Shown piece by piece: positions 1-10,764 of a DNA stretch of 64,000 bases. Positions within the stretch are counted from its first letter, which is position 1. Each line of letters opens with the position of its first letter. This stretch comes from Xylogone sp. PMI_703 (Eukaryota; Ascomycota; Leotiomycetes). The stretch spans positions 1,860,001-1,924,000 of the forward strand of contig JAJTUQ010000003.1 in the NCBI GenBank assembly GCA_021399445.1, given 5' to 3'. The notes below the pieces were generated by a model that was given only the letters and a program-made list of their open reading frames with translations, was not told the DNA's origin and did no database searches. Position numbers and translations under genes: made by a program.

Positions 1-67
1 CCTGCATAGACCTTTATTTTATTAGGAGAACTGTTATTAAGGGAAGATAAATTGACTTATTGCACAG

Positions 68-370
68 AATTCGTAACCATGATGGCTTACAAATCGGAGA
101 AGCCCGACTTCGATAAGGAAATGAGACAGGCTTTCAGAGTCTTCGACCGTGATAATAGTGGCACAATCTCCTCGGAGGAGCTACGCCGAGTTCTGGCTTC
201 CCTGGGAGAAAATTTGACAGACGAGCAAATAGATGAGCTGATGAAGGAGGCCGACCAAGATGGTGACGGAAAAATTGATTGTAAGTAGTTCGCCTCATGC
301 ACCCCAATATCCGTAGGTCTTAACTGACCTGTATCAAGATTACGAGTTCTCTCAAATAATGACCAAATGA
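68..370 (+). CDS. Calmodulin-like EF-hand protein, 3' part
   Basis: C-terminal half of a calmodulin-type Ca2+ sensor; the 5' part lies left of the window. The exon opens at an AG acceptor at 66-67 with the second and third bases of a Glu codon, in the family context EF-TMMA. EF-hand loop 3 reads [12 protein letters not shown] and loop 4 begins [16 protein letters not shown] donor at 281 and acceptor ending at 338 remove a 58 nt intron and give the ending [10 protein letters not shown], then TGA at 368-370. Calmodulin orthologues are nearly invariant (usually YNEFVQLMMQK), while this copy differs at many positions, for example [15 protein letters not shown] in the linker. I infer a diverged paralogue or calmodulin-like protein rather than the essential calmodulin. 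Confidence 0.85.
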
Positions 371-863
371 GGATCTCACATTGGTTCTACAAAAGAGATG
401 ATAGGAAGGAAACACGAATACTACCTAATTATGCTGTATTATGCTCCAGAAGGTTGCGGTTAGCTTTCACGCTATATTTCAAACCCCTTTATCGATCTCC
501 TCCTTGTATAACTGGTTAGCATAGTACATGAAGAGAGTGAGATCCAAGTTCACAGAAATGCAGAGATTATCATCTTACACCATACTTTACACCACGCCAT
601 CTGAGACAAGATATGGGTCCCCTTCTGTATCTCGTAATCCAGCATTAACTTGGTTCAGCACTGATATTACACGCCAATCACATCGATAACTCGATTTCAG
701 TCCAAAGGCTACTTTAAGTGTTATCGGCACTACTTTGATTGAATAACATGTGTCAACATAATTTGAAATACATGTATGATTTAAGCTTGAAAGTAAGAGC
801 CATTCTATTTGTGTCTGTGAAATCCTTCATATGCCTTCAATACCATCGAAATCTAACATGCTG
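371..863. other. Intergenic stretch
   Basis: Between the calmodulin-like gene and the 3' end of the aldo/keto reductase (tail-to-tail). I see no coding or RNA gene; it should hold both 3' untranslated regions. Confidence 0.6.
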
Positions 864-1889
864 CTACAATGCCGGAGTATCAGCAAAAAGATTGGGTAAC
901 ATAAAAGCCGGATACCGCTCGCCTTGGAGGGCAGCCTTCTCTGCAAGCTCTCTGATGGCTTGATTTTCATCGTCGCTAATAGTAATTTCCAGAGCCTGCA
1001 TGTTCTCATTGAATCTGCCAATATTTGTAGTTCCAGGAATAGGAAAGATATCCGGTCCTTGAGCAAGCACCCATGCCAAGGTTAGCTGACTAGGAGTACA
1101 TCCTTTTTTCTTTGCTAGAGCGCCGATACTATCAACCAGCTCCAAGCACTTCGGGAAGTTCTCCTCTGAAAACCTTGGTATGAAGCGGCGGAAGTCGTTT
1201 TCTGGAAAATCATTTGGAGATCGAAATTTGCCGGTCAAGAGGCCCCTTCCTAAGGGGCTATAGGCAACAACGGCGACTCCAAGCTCTCGGCATGTTTGTA
1301 TAAGATTGATGTTTGGATGCTCGATATCCATGAAAAAGGGCGAATACTCAAGCTGCACGGCAGTAATAGGGTGAACCTTGTACGCTCGTCTCAATGATTC
1401 TGCGGAGCATTCACTAAGCCCGAGGTATTTGATTTTCCCTTCTTCTTTCAGCTTCGCCATGGCTTGGACGGTCTTTTCAATAGGAACGGTAGTATCGAGT
1501 CGGTGGCAGTAATACAGATCAATCGTCGACACACCGAGCCTTTTCAGACTCTTTTCGCAGGCTTGTTGGACATATTCCGGATCTCCCCTAACAATTACCG
1601 TTCCATCTGGTTGAAGTACGTTCCCAAATTTAGTCGCCAAGAAGATATTTTCCCTTTTCCCTGGGCGAGACTTGAACCATTTTCCAAGTAAATCTTCGCT
1701 GTCCCCATAGATGTCAGCGCTGTCCCAGAAGCGCTCTCCTGAGTCGTAAATAGCATCAAGGACAGCAAAACGCTCTGCATCTGGCATGGGAGCACCATAT
1801 GCAGTTGAGAGTCCCATTAAACCGTATCCGAGGCGATCAACAACGGGGCCATCTTTGCCAAGCTGGGCTACCTTTTTGACGTTTGGCAT
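864..1889 (-). CDS. Aldo/keto reductase, intronless
   Basis: Complete 341-residue NAD(P)H-dependent aldo/keto reductase with a TIM-barrel fold, starting at the ATG complementary to 1887-1889. The catalytic tetrad is visible: Asp56 and Tyr61 in DSADIYGDSE, Lys87 in ATKFG and His129 in YYCHRLD. The cofactor segment near the C-terminus reads PIPGTTNIGRFNEN. The overall pattern fits the yeast-type AKR branch related to pyridoxal reductase and bacterial YakC, which reduces small aldehydes and ketones in the cytosol. No signal peptide, membrane segment or intron is seen. The neighbours give no pathway clue, so the substrate is unknown. Confidence 0.93.
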   Translation of the reverse strand: MPNVKKVAQLGKDGPVVDRLGYGLMGLSTAYGAPMPDAERFAVLDAIYDSGERFWDSADIYGDSEDLLGKWFKSRPGKRENIFLATKFGNVLQPDGTVIVRGDPEYVQQACEKSLKRLGVSTIDLYYCHRLDTTVPIEKTVQAMAKLKEEGKIKYLGLSECSAESLRRAYKVHPITAVQLEYSPFFMDIEHPNINLIQTCRELGVAVVAYSPLGRGLLTGKFRSPNDFPENDFRRFIPRFSEENFPKCLELVDSIGALAKKKGCTPSQLTLAWVLAQGPDIFPIPGTTNIGRFNENMQALEITISDDENQAIRELAEKAALQGERYPAFMLPNLFADTPAL

Positions 1890-3277
1890 GGTGATAATTG
1901 ATCAATGTATATTGGATTATGATTTAAGCAATGCAATATCTGGACTGTTCTGAGGAAGGAGAGGTTGCTAATTTATAGATGCGCCCGCCCATTTCAGCTG
2001 GGTTGATCTCATCATGTATCGAAACAAAAAATGGACGGATTTAACGGAGTATTCTTCGGCAATGATAACCTCGTGCATTGAATGTACGCATTTGAACGAA
2101 AGTTTAGGGTACTAGTTTGACTTTGGTGTCTCGTAACTGTGGCGTGTGTGGTGAAGAATAATCACTGTGGATGTAACTAGAGCCAATGATCGCCGCTTAT
2201 GCGATTCTGGCCAATGAATGCTTGCATAGCAAGTTACAGTGTTAGTAATACATATGATTATGATAATCTAACCAATCATTTTACGTGTTCCGCTGAGTGT
2301 TCAGAGCTCCTCCACACTTAGACTAATACCACACAAACAGGAGGAAGCAGTATAATACTCTGATTGATGACATATAAAAGTTTTATCTCTGCGATGAACT
2401 GGTTGGTAAGTCATCGGAGCTATGGCAATGCATGTTACTAATTCATTTTATACGTCGACGTATCTATGCTACAATCATAACTTCGTCAACTACATGCTTA
2501 AACTTTGGCAGAAGTTCCAGATTTTGGAACTCCTAAGAGTCACGCTGGTGGGGCGAGCATAGCACGAGTAAGCAATTCAGAGTAGCTTGAGAGGAATAAT
2601 TCTAGAGACCATGCCGTATCAGAAATTCGCTGGCCCTGCTTTCCTCATCATGCTTACCATATATCAGAATCCTTATCTCCTGGCTCATCTCCGAGACATT
2701 GCATATGCGATTAGGATTTTTTTTTTTTTTTGAAATCCATACATATATACTGAGCACCTTGCTGCTCCTACTTGGACCCTGACACATTGAAAGCCTGCAT
2801 TCCCATCTACGTTAGCTCTATGTGTAAATTGCATTTTCCCTCTCCAACCAAAACAGCTTGCTTTCGTCCAGTAGTCTCATCATAACTAGAGATACCTTAC
2901 CACAAAAATCTTGCTAAGAATGGGGCGGGTTAGATCAATGAATCCAAAGAACTTCAAAGGGTTACGCTACTGTCTCGATGAGAAACCGCACTGCTCCTAT
3001 ATAAGAAGGCCTTCCCAGCTATCGCCTACTCCTTTGGTGATATGACTTAACTATACTCTTTCGTAAAACTTTCTTTTGGTGACACCATCACACTGGGCTA
3101 AGACGTTGGCAACCAACGAACCCATATGTTTCACCTGTCAGCGGAGCAGATTGTTCGACTCCTCCATTGAAACGTCTTTTATCAATGGCTAGCTCTCTTT
3201 GGCACTCACTCCTAGATAGTTGCATTGTTTAATTTTAAGGCCCAGCACCGGGCTAGCATTGACTAGATTATGTAAAC

Positions 3278-3480
3278 GTGCTTCTTTTCTTTCGTTTTCT
3301 AAGTTTACGAAATATTCTAGCAGCAGCATCTCTAGCAACAGCGAGCGATATCTTAGCAATGGTGGCATCCGTAGTTTTGTGCATTTCGAAGATGGAGTTA
3401 GTAACGGATATTATAGTGTCCCTTCCCATAATGCATTCAATCCATGGGCTGCCGGTGCAAGAAGTGTATATAACCCGTCC
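3278..3480 (-). pseudogene. Possible relic exon, unrecognised
   Basis: An open minus-strand reading of roughly 65 codons with ordinary protein-like composition. It includes MGRDTIISVTNSIFEMHKT and ends in a basic stretch FRKLRKRKKRSTFT before a stop. It overlaps two plus-strand ORFs that look less protein-like. I recognise no family and cannot connect it to other exons. It may be part of a decayed gene together with 3762-3970. Confidence 0.2.
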
Positions 3481-3761
3481 TAACCAGCCGACGGGTCAAA
3501 ACGACATTATCATCTAACATGCAACAAAGAACACAAAAGTTGGTGACTCTTGCTCTAATAACCTACCATATGAGTAACCCTTTCCATTAGCAATTGTTCA
3601 GACGAAGTGCCAGGGCGAAAGGTTCTGCACTTCATTCAAAACACCATCCTGATGCGGCGCCGTTTTGAGAAGCGCGGCAGTGGTCAACTACTTCATTCGA
3701 CATAGTAATGGCTTTTTGTCGGAACAACAGAGACCTCATTGTTCTGGTTACTTGTACTTTT

Positions 3762-3970
3762 TTATATTGCTCTGACACTTTCGAAAGTATATGCGCCGTT
3801 ATACACCAAACCACAAATAACCTCAATATCCGTCATATCATCACAGTTATTCTCTCTCACAACTCCGGCTAGAAGAGCCTCAATTATATCCGCTTCACTG
3901 GGTATTATCACCATCGAACTTGTGGGCTCTTGGTGCTTAGAATCTTTGTCATAGTTGTAGAAGGCCGAGA
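3762..3970 (-). pseudogene. Possible relic exon, unrecognised
   Basis: An open minus-strand reading of about 69 codons bounded by in-frame stops. Its composition is protein-like, for example IPSEADIIEALLAGVVREN and DIEVICGLVYNGAYTF. It has no good ATG or splice partner that I can defend and no family that I recognise. Reported only because it is more protein-like than the surrounding non-coding DNA. Confidence 0.2.
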
Positions 3971-4778
3971 GACCGGATTATCACATTCGATCCGATCCTA
4001 TCGCCGCTTAAACGCTTGGCCATATCCAAGCATTTGTCAGGGACCGAGAGACCGAGAGACCGAAATATCAATATCCGATCCAATCCACCCTTAGCACATT
4101 AGTGGGTGTCGAAAATGAGAAGTCACTCTTTGTAAGGCGGTACATATTAATTATTATTAATTATTATTACATGTTATACCATTTTCGGTAATCTGCCTAA
4201 TATTTCTCGCGTGAGGGGCATCCTTTATCCAGCAGAGCTTGCCTTTAGAGCATAGACTAGAATTTATCCTGCCATACGTTCGAACGGTCGAAAGCCCCAA
4301 TAGCATAGCACGGAGTTTAAGGCCGTTCAACTTCTTTATCCAGAAAGTCAAGACTACCCATCTGTAGGCATTCTATGCATGATCCTACGGCATGCCTGCC
4401 AACCTCAAAGGTAATAACTCGAGTAAATCAGGCATATCTGTACTCCGAACCCCGAAAAGGCCGTTATTTCGTCACATTACTAGTGGTAGATCTCTGCTTC
4501 TCAACCCTCTCAGAAACTGGTGCGCCATATAGCGGTAAGTTATCTAGCTGCGGGGCAGAAACAAGATTGGTGTAGATGGCATGCATCAGTCTCCTGTTGT
4601 GAGGTCTCCCAACGAATCATATAACAAGATCTCAGTATATAGATACGGGACGAGGAAGAGTTGCTTGAAGTAGCATACATGATAGAAGTATATTTCCGGA
4701 ACTAATCGTAGGTCCATTTTGGGCAATTTTCTCAGCTGTTAACTCCGTTTTGAGTAGCGCCTCTAGGCAAGTCTCTGC

Positions 4779-4786
4779 TATAAAAG
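4779..4786 (+). promoter_or_regulatory. Probable TATA box of the RidA-like gene
   Basis: TATAAAAG lies 135 bp upstream of the ATG at 4921, in a region with no other gene, which suggests a leader of about 100 nt. This is sequence match only. Confidence 0.45.
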
Positions 4787-4920
4787 AAGAGTGATTCCAC
4801 GGTTAGTTTAAACTATTAGACTACAAAATAAAATAGTCTTCATCTTGTATTCAGTCATATATTTAGTCAAATTAATTTTGTCTATTGAACTATAGCGTTT
4901 CATAATACGTAGTCGAAAGC

Positions 4921-5421
4921 ATGAAATTCCACGCCCTAGCATATATCCTTTTGGCTCCTGCTCTCACCATTGGAGAGCCAGTATTGGGAAATATAATTAA
5001 CAGACACTCTGGAAAGGATATAGACTGGAAAGTCTCTTTTAGCCAAACTCCAGACGCCGGAGGTGCTATCGCAAAGCAATATCACTACTCTCAAATCGCT
5101 CACGTCGGTCCATTCGTCTTTCCAGCGGGCCAGGGTCCGACTGACGATTCTGGAAACATTCCTGTGGGTCTAAGTGCTCAGATCAAACAGGCATTTACCA
5201 ATGTAGACAATGTTCTTCGGTTTGCGGGAATATCCTGGGAGGACGTTTACTTTGTGAAGACTTACTCGAAAGGCAACATGACAGAAGTTCTGGATGAAGT
5301 ATCTGATCATCTACAAGCGCGCTCGAAGAAATCCTTTGCAAGGACTATGATAGGTGTGGCGGAGCTTACTGGAGGCCCTGACATGATGGTAGAAGTGGAA
5401 GTACAAGCCTTCAAGATTTGA
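4921..5421 (+). CDS. RidA/YjgF/YER057c-family protein with N-terminal signal-like segment
   Basis: Complete intronless 166-residue protein. Residues about 40-166 match the Rid family, trimeric enzymes that hydrolyse reactive enamine/imine intermediates such as 2-aminoacrylate. Landmarks are VGPFVFPAGQGP, the helix QIKQAFTNVDNVL, the arginine in FARTMIGVAEL at the position of the catalytic Arg, and the glutamate-bearing final strand VEVEVQAFKI. Unusually, the protein starts with a hydrophobic segment (MKFHALAYILLAPALTIG) and about 40 residues precede the Rid core, whereas ordinary Rid proteins are about 130 residues, cytosolic or mitochondrial. I infer secretion or ER targeting. The next gene, on the other strand, encodes a secreted cupredoxin. 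Family is certain; location is inferred. Confidence 0.88.
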   Translation: MKFHALAYILLAPALTIGEPVLGNIINRHSGKDIDWKVSFSQTPDAGGAIAKQYHYSQIAHVGPFVFPAGQGPTDDSGNIPVGLSAQIKQAFTNVDNVLRFAGISWEDVYFVKTYSKGNMTEVLDEVSDHLQARSKKSFARTMIGVAELTGGPDMMVEVEVQAFKI

Positions 5422-5764
5422 AGATTGAAAGGCCATCACAGTTTCTATGTCTACCAAAGTTGCGAAAACTAGCTACTTAGACAGCTGCTAATGACACATT
5501 AAGATCCAGGCATTTTTTCTTATATTATTGGTCCAAATGTAAGACTTCATTTGTATAAATTGCCACTTATTTTAAAGTAAAGCTTAATACATTGGGAAAA
5601 GATAATGAAATATATGAGAACCAGAATTTTTTTATCCTAAAACCATGCAACCTTTTCCGCCCAGCCATCTAAATGACAATCCAAAAACCCCAGTGCATGG
5701 TCCCATTGCCAGAACAAAGGAAATAAACGCATATCCTGTCAATACTCAACTCAGTGCTGTTGAC
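5422..5764. other. Short intergenic stretch, converging 3' ends
   Basis: AT-rich 343 bp between two genes ending tail to tail; it should hold both terminators. No gene is seen. Confidence 0.6.
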
Positions 5765-6322
5765 TTAGTAGCCACCGAGTGGATTGGGGTTGGGAATAAC
5801 ACGGCCGCCCTGAATAACCGGGGGAATAACGGAGGTATCAGTCGAGGCAGCAGCATTCTTAAATGTAGCAATAGTCCAAAGAGAGTTCCAGTTCTCGTTT
5901 ATGACGCCAACCATACCGGCCCGGCAGTGGTCACCATAAGTGTCATCAGTCTGGGGGCAATAAAACCAGATTGTTTCGTAATCAGTGATGACGATCTGGA
6001 AGACGTCGGGAGCTCGGCCTTCTGCAACAGGATGGAAGCCAGAGAAGAAGGAGGTCTCACTCTTTGGGGCGCAGGGATCAGTGAAATAAGATTGTGCGAC
6101 GGAGTGATTCTTGGGAAGGAAGTGCCACTCAACAACGTCACCAATCTCAGCAAAGATGTTGTCTGGGTCGAAGTGAGGTCCCGCGCGGCCAGCAACAACG
6201 GAGTGCGTGACGCCGGTCAACGTGACTGAAGTAGGGAGGTCGTTGCCAGTGGTTGGGGTTGGAGAGGCTGAAATTGCTGCTACTGCGAAAAAGAGAGTAA
6301 CAATGGACTTAGTAGCAAACAT
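5765..6322 (-). CDS. Secreted cupredoxin (plastocyanin-like blue copper protein)
   Basis: 185 residues from the ATG at 6322. I chose this start because the open frame further upstream is low-complexity, while here a signal peptide (MFATKSIVTLFFAVAAISAS) begins directly. The mature part is a single cupredoxin domain, with VTHSVVAG near its start and a GDVVEWHF strand. Candidate type 1 copper ligands are His in KNHSVAQS, Cys in WFYCPQ, His in YGDHC and Met in RAGM, in the classical His-Cys-His-Met order. Fungal proteins of this type are extracellular and often GPI-anchored, but the C-terminus here (NPNPLGGY) shows no clear anchor signal. The role is unknown; electron transfer or copper binding at the cell surface is likely. 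Confidence 0.87.
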   Translation of the reverse strand: MFATKSIVTLFFAVAAISASPTPTTGNDLPTSVTLTGVTHSVVAGRAGPHFDPDNIFAEIGDVVEWHFLPKNHSVAQSYFTDPCAPKSETSFFSGFHPVAEGRAPDVFQIVITDYETIWFYCPQTDDTYGDHCRAGMVGVINENWNSLWTIATFKNAAASTDTSVIPPVIQGGRVIPNPNPLGGY

Positions 6323-7891
6323 GTTGATGGAAAATGTTGATGTGTGAATTAAATTTTTGAAGTTGGAAGTTGGAGTAATAGGAGCAGAAGTGATGATATA
6401 GAAGAAATTTAGCTTTGATGAGGATATTGCCGTTATGATAATGATGTTGTGATCATAGTTCATAAGCTCTGTTTATATACAGTTGGATCTAGTGTTATCA
6501 CGATAGAATGAAGTAATAGCTGGAGTATTTTGCAATTACCTAGTTTGGCCTCCGCTCCCTAAATTGGATGAACTCAGCCAGCTTTTGCGCAGCCAACATC
6601 CAGAAACCTTATTTTCCCTAAAGAGCCTCTGTTTGGTACATTTGGTAGCTACTGGTCCGAAGTACATCGAATGCGTCATAGGGTACCGGGCCAACAGCAA
6701 CCAGAGTTCACACTTTACCGGAAACCACAAGTTCCAAGAAAAAATATTGCGCCTAACTTAGATACAGTAGAGAAGAGCAGTTCCTGGTGGTTCACGTCAG
6801 CAGGCCAATCGTCTGGGTAATTTAAACACGTCAGACTCATGAGCGAAAGGCTATCAGAACAAAGATATATAGGGGTATAAACAGCCACGCAACTGGAGTT
6901 CTCCTTCTGTCTCGAGATAGGGCCAATTGCCAGCACACGCAGCATAAACAGCTGAGAATTTGGGGGAATCCAAACTCCAGATTTAAGTATTAACCAAAAT
7001 CACCATAGCCAGGTCTGACATAAAGGTGTATTCAGCCTTTCGCAGATTTGCACTAAGACACTCTATACCAAGTCTGTCGGGGGCCCAACGTGATATTACA
7101 TGAGCGTGTGTAACAGCTGAGAAATGTTACACCGAGAGACGATCAGACAGAACATTCTCTTCCCGTGTTCATTGGACCGCTGAAACTGTATGGTTTTCGA
7201 AAACGACTTCTAAGTACATCGTCAGGCATAAGTAGCCTTGGTTGGAAGCTTGGTTTGAGCACCCGCCATGGGAAGTGTGAAATGGGTCTGCACGACTCCA
7301 AACGTTTTCTCGTCTGAAAATTCCTCCATGTGAAAATGGCCTAGTGTCAGCACTGAGCGTTACATCCAATGCATTTAGATAACAATGGGAGGTATAACTA
7401 ATGTAGGTCTCTTGGCGTAAAGCTTCATTTAAATGACTTTTGTTAGGCATTACGCTACTCTAATATCAATACTAGTAATTGGACTTGAATTTGATATAGA
7501 CTATTCACCGTATCTCCCACGGACTTGTAAAAAACTTCCCTACGAGGTAACCCCTATATCTCAATCAACATATGTTACGAATCAAGAATCAATCACACGG
7601 GTTACGTTTGCAGTGCTCAATCGATATTCCTAACTACCATGCCGCGGCTTTGCTGATTGAAAAATTGACGGAGACTAAGTATAATAGCTGCTGCTTAACC
7701 TTTACAATCCCATGGGAAGAGCAACTTTAATTAGACAATAACCGTCAAGATGACTTGATCTAATGTAGTTCATTGAATAAAACACCCTCTTATAATAACA
7801 TGGAGGCCTCAAACGAAGTTGCATGACAATCTTTCGTCATTTCCAAGATTGAAGTTTTTAAATATTTTATTAGATGTTACGTACAGGTCGC
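6323..7891. other. Intergenic region upstream of the cupredoxin gene
   Basis: Contains the cupredoxin leader and promoter, then about 1.3 kb in which the open frames on both strands are short and lack family features. I see no gene or repeat family. Confidence 0.5.
6472..6479 (-). promoter_or_regulatory. Probable TATA box of the cupredoxin gene
   Basis: TATATAAA on the minus strand lies about 150 bp upstream of the chosen ATG at 6322, which also supports that start over any further upstream. Confidence 0.45.
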
Positions 7892-8419
7892 TCATACACT
7901 GAACTCCAAACGATTTCCAGCGTAGTCTCTTGCAAAAAACCTCTTCGGATACTCGACTCCTTTAGCACCTGCGCTTTTCAGTATGCGAAGCCATAATTGA
8001 AAGATCACTGTTCGACATACCTGAGTTTTCACCTCCGGGTTTATCCGCTTCAAGGGGCGCTGCTTCACCCCCAGCAGCATGGTGCTCCCAGATTCGAGTT
8101 TGCAGTTGCACCAGCGCCTCCGGACTCTCTACTCTAAAGCAGGGGTGCCGTGAAGATTTCAGCTCATTGGCTCCAAATGCTATGTGGATCTGCTGTCCAC
8201 CTGGTGTTATGTCGAACCTGTGACATATTATTAGGACCTAAAATGCACAATAATTGAGTGGGGTAGGTGTGAATACGATACGTACCAAGCAAGTGTGCCT
8301 TTCTGGAGAGCAGGGACTGGTACAGACTGAAAGCCAAGAGTCTTACTGTAGAATTCTTCAGCCTGCGGTAACGTGCCCACAGGTACTGTTAGATTTACGT
8401 GTGCGATTCCGGTGATCAT
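7892..8419 (-). CDS. Glyoxalase/bleomycin-resistance fold (VOC) protein, 3 exons
   Basis: Exons 8419-8286, 8217-8021 and 7968-7892; donors GTACGT and GTATGT, acceptors ACAG and GCAG, all phases closing to a 135-residue product. It is a single VOC domain: the first half starts MITGIAHVNLTVPV and contains EEFYSKTLGF; the second contains QQIHIAFGA and ends FFARDYAGNRLEFSV, the typical RDPxGNxxEF close of the family. VOC proteins include glyoxalase I, dioxygenases and resistance proteins. Metal-ligand candidates are His7 and the final Glu, with His in IHIAF. The intergenic setting gives no hint of substrate. Confidence 0.85.
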
Positions 8420-10764
8420 TATGAATTATGATATCGCTATGGTATTCTACGGTAGTATGATGGGGGAAGGCTTAGCAGGGCGGGCAGAACAATCGGTAGC
8501 AAATGTTAAAGTGGGATTCCTTACCAAGGACTGTTGATAGGTACACCTAGCAATGATTTTACTCTGCTAGCAGAACTAGTAGTCCTACTATTGCATCGTT
8601 GAGAACCTAAATTATAACATGAGAGATATGCTAAGAAGTTCACAGGTTGAGTACAAAGCTCGCTATCCGCATAAATCATTTCACTGCCCGAAAATTTCAA
8701 GGACTTTAAAGCGCCTTCATTCTTTACAAGGAAAATGGTTGAGTATCTGTAGATGATACATGACTCAACAAAACTATACGATTCAGTGTAACTGAAATTT
8801 CTAGCCCTTACGAAAAGTCTGATTGGGTAATGTTTACGCTATCATGACTCTTAGACTTGCATCATTTGGAAGGCTCTTTCTTCCAATAAATATCTTCGAC
8901 GGGTCAAAAATCACTTTACTCAATACACATATCTTAGTTCATCTGGAAATTGAATCTTGAACTCTTGGTTCCGCATTTTTGACTCTTAACTATCTATTTG
9001 AATATACAGGGGTGGAGTAATTCAGGGGCATAATGATTAATACTCATTGCTGAGCAATCTTGAGTATGTGGAGTTATCCTGACATAGGTCTAATAAAAGT
9101 AAATATTGAAGAATTCAGCTGTGCTATGAAATGTTAAAATGGATGGTTAAACATGTTAAGCTTCTTTAATCGTACTTCATATGCTGATATCCAAGCTCAA
9201 GTCAGGATCATGTGACTTATAGACATCCCTTATTATTATTATTATTATTTTTGATAACTCTCTCCTTAGACCTCTCTACAATCCACGGTTTTGATCACAT
9301 CATACCACCTTGCAATAACCAATAGTCGCTCAACTTCTAATACTTAATCATATCTGAAGATACCCATAATTTTAGTCATGTGACATCAAATAATTATTCC
9401 AAACGGGCCCTGGAAAGATGCGGGCAGGACAATGAGTTTTACTACTGATATTAAAGGGTATTGAGTACTGGGAAACGTGAGTTATACCGAAGCAGGATAC
9501 GGAAGAAGGCTTGCCCGTATTCCCTTTTCCCTTTTCCCTTTTGCTTTAAGAATCACGTGAGCCTAGTACATACGTGCAGTGCTCGTGCGTATCTAGTAGC
9601 CTGAGGCTACAAAGCCTCTTCGCGGAGATGGCACGAATTGAGCAGCTGGATGGGACACCGACGCAGCACTTCCACACTGCAGAAAGAATGGGGTAACAAT
9701 ACAATGCGCTATTGTGTATGAGGACTGCCGGTTGCACGCAATACTCGTTGGTGGGATCTGTGCCTTGGATGAAGCCGAGGTCCTCTTCTCATTTGTTGTC
9801 CCCGGACTCGTTGGTCTTTGTCTCCTGCTGTCCCGGGCTTAGTCGCCAGCCAACACCGCATGGGGCTTCCTTTATCGACAACTTTCTCCAAACTGCGACG
9901 GACGTACATCACCTCTCACCAACGTGACGAGATACCGCAACGGGCCATCTGCCGACATTCTCTATTATGCAGGATTCCAATTGGTCAAGCTTGACCCAGC
10001 TCTGGAGAGCACTGACGGGTGCGTGAACTCAACTGAGGACAAAGATGCCATTGCTACGGAGTACATGAGTCGGTTTACATGCAGCTGCCATGATTGCTGC
10101 GTTACCTCGCGATTGTGTACCATGGGAAAGAGCGCAGCTAGCAAAGATCAAAATGAACATGTCTATGATCAGGTAGGACGTGGTTGAGGGACATTAATCG
10201 ACATTACTAGTGTTGATGATCGTGGACACGGCTTCCCCGATGGAATGCTTGTTCCTCCGGAGTCGCCACGCCCTATCTTATCGTGCAGGCCCACCGAAAA
10301 AATTCCTTACGTTTTTCGCACACACACACGCACACGACCTTGACCTGCCCTGAAACCTGCGATGATAACAAAAGATTGGCTACATGCGTTCTTGTGCGAG
10401 CGATGCGCGCTGGCTGACTGGATCGCCCAGAGGGAAGTGCAGTTACGGTAGTGGAGGCTAAGCTTCTGGATTGATCGCCCTTGTTGCTTAGCCCTTATCT
10501 GCCACCTCTCCCCGGCCCCATCTCGTTCATAAGGCGCGTCTCCTCTGGCCTTCCTTCTGTCCTGCGAACTCGAGCACTTCTCTCTTCCGCAGCCCTTCAG
10601 CATTCCATCGTCCACGGCCAGCGCGCCCACGCTCACTGTTGGTCTTCAGGATACGGGGCCGTGAAGGTCTCGACTCAACAGGAAAGGAATAAACAGACGA
10701 GGCGGCAAAGAGGCTGCGGTGGAGAGAAATTCGAGAGGCAAAAAAAAATCTTTCCTCCCCCGCG
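8420..10764. other. Long intergenic region with simple repeats
   Basis: About 2.3 kb. It holds a TTA/ATT trinucleotide run at 9231-9249, three copies of the 7-mer CCCTTTT at 9522-9542 and a CA-rich run near 10320-10336. Open frames around 9.7-10.2 kb show no family features. The 300 bp before 10765 is pyrimidine-rich and is the likely promoter of the transporter. Confidence 0.5.

Larger units (their letters stand above)
1890..4920. other. Long intergenic region with possible relic exons
   Basis: About 3 kb without a convincing complete gene. It contains a 15 nt T run near 2717, a TATATAAG-like box near 2996, a duplicated segment of about 32 bp (3967-3998 and 4054-4086, imperfect) that includes repeats of AGACCGAG, and an AT trinucleotide run near 4149-4170. 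Two minus-strand stretches with protein-like composition are listed separately. Confidence 0.5.

Noticed and set aside
5645..6229. 194-codon plus-strand ORF opposite the cupredoxin
   Set aside because: Antisense to a gene with a signal peptide and copper ligands; its own translation has no family features.
9709..10187. Overlapping ORFs on both strands
   Set aside because: Short, overlapping, rich in Cys/Arg/Ser and without splice or start context.
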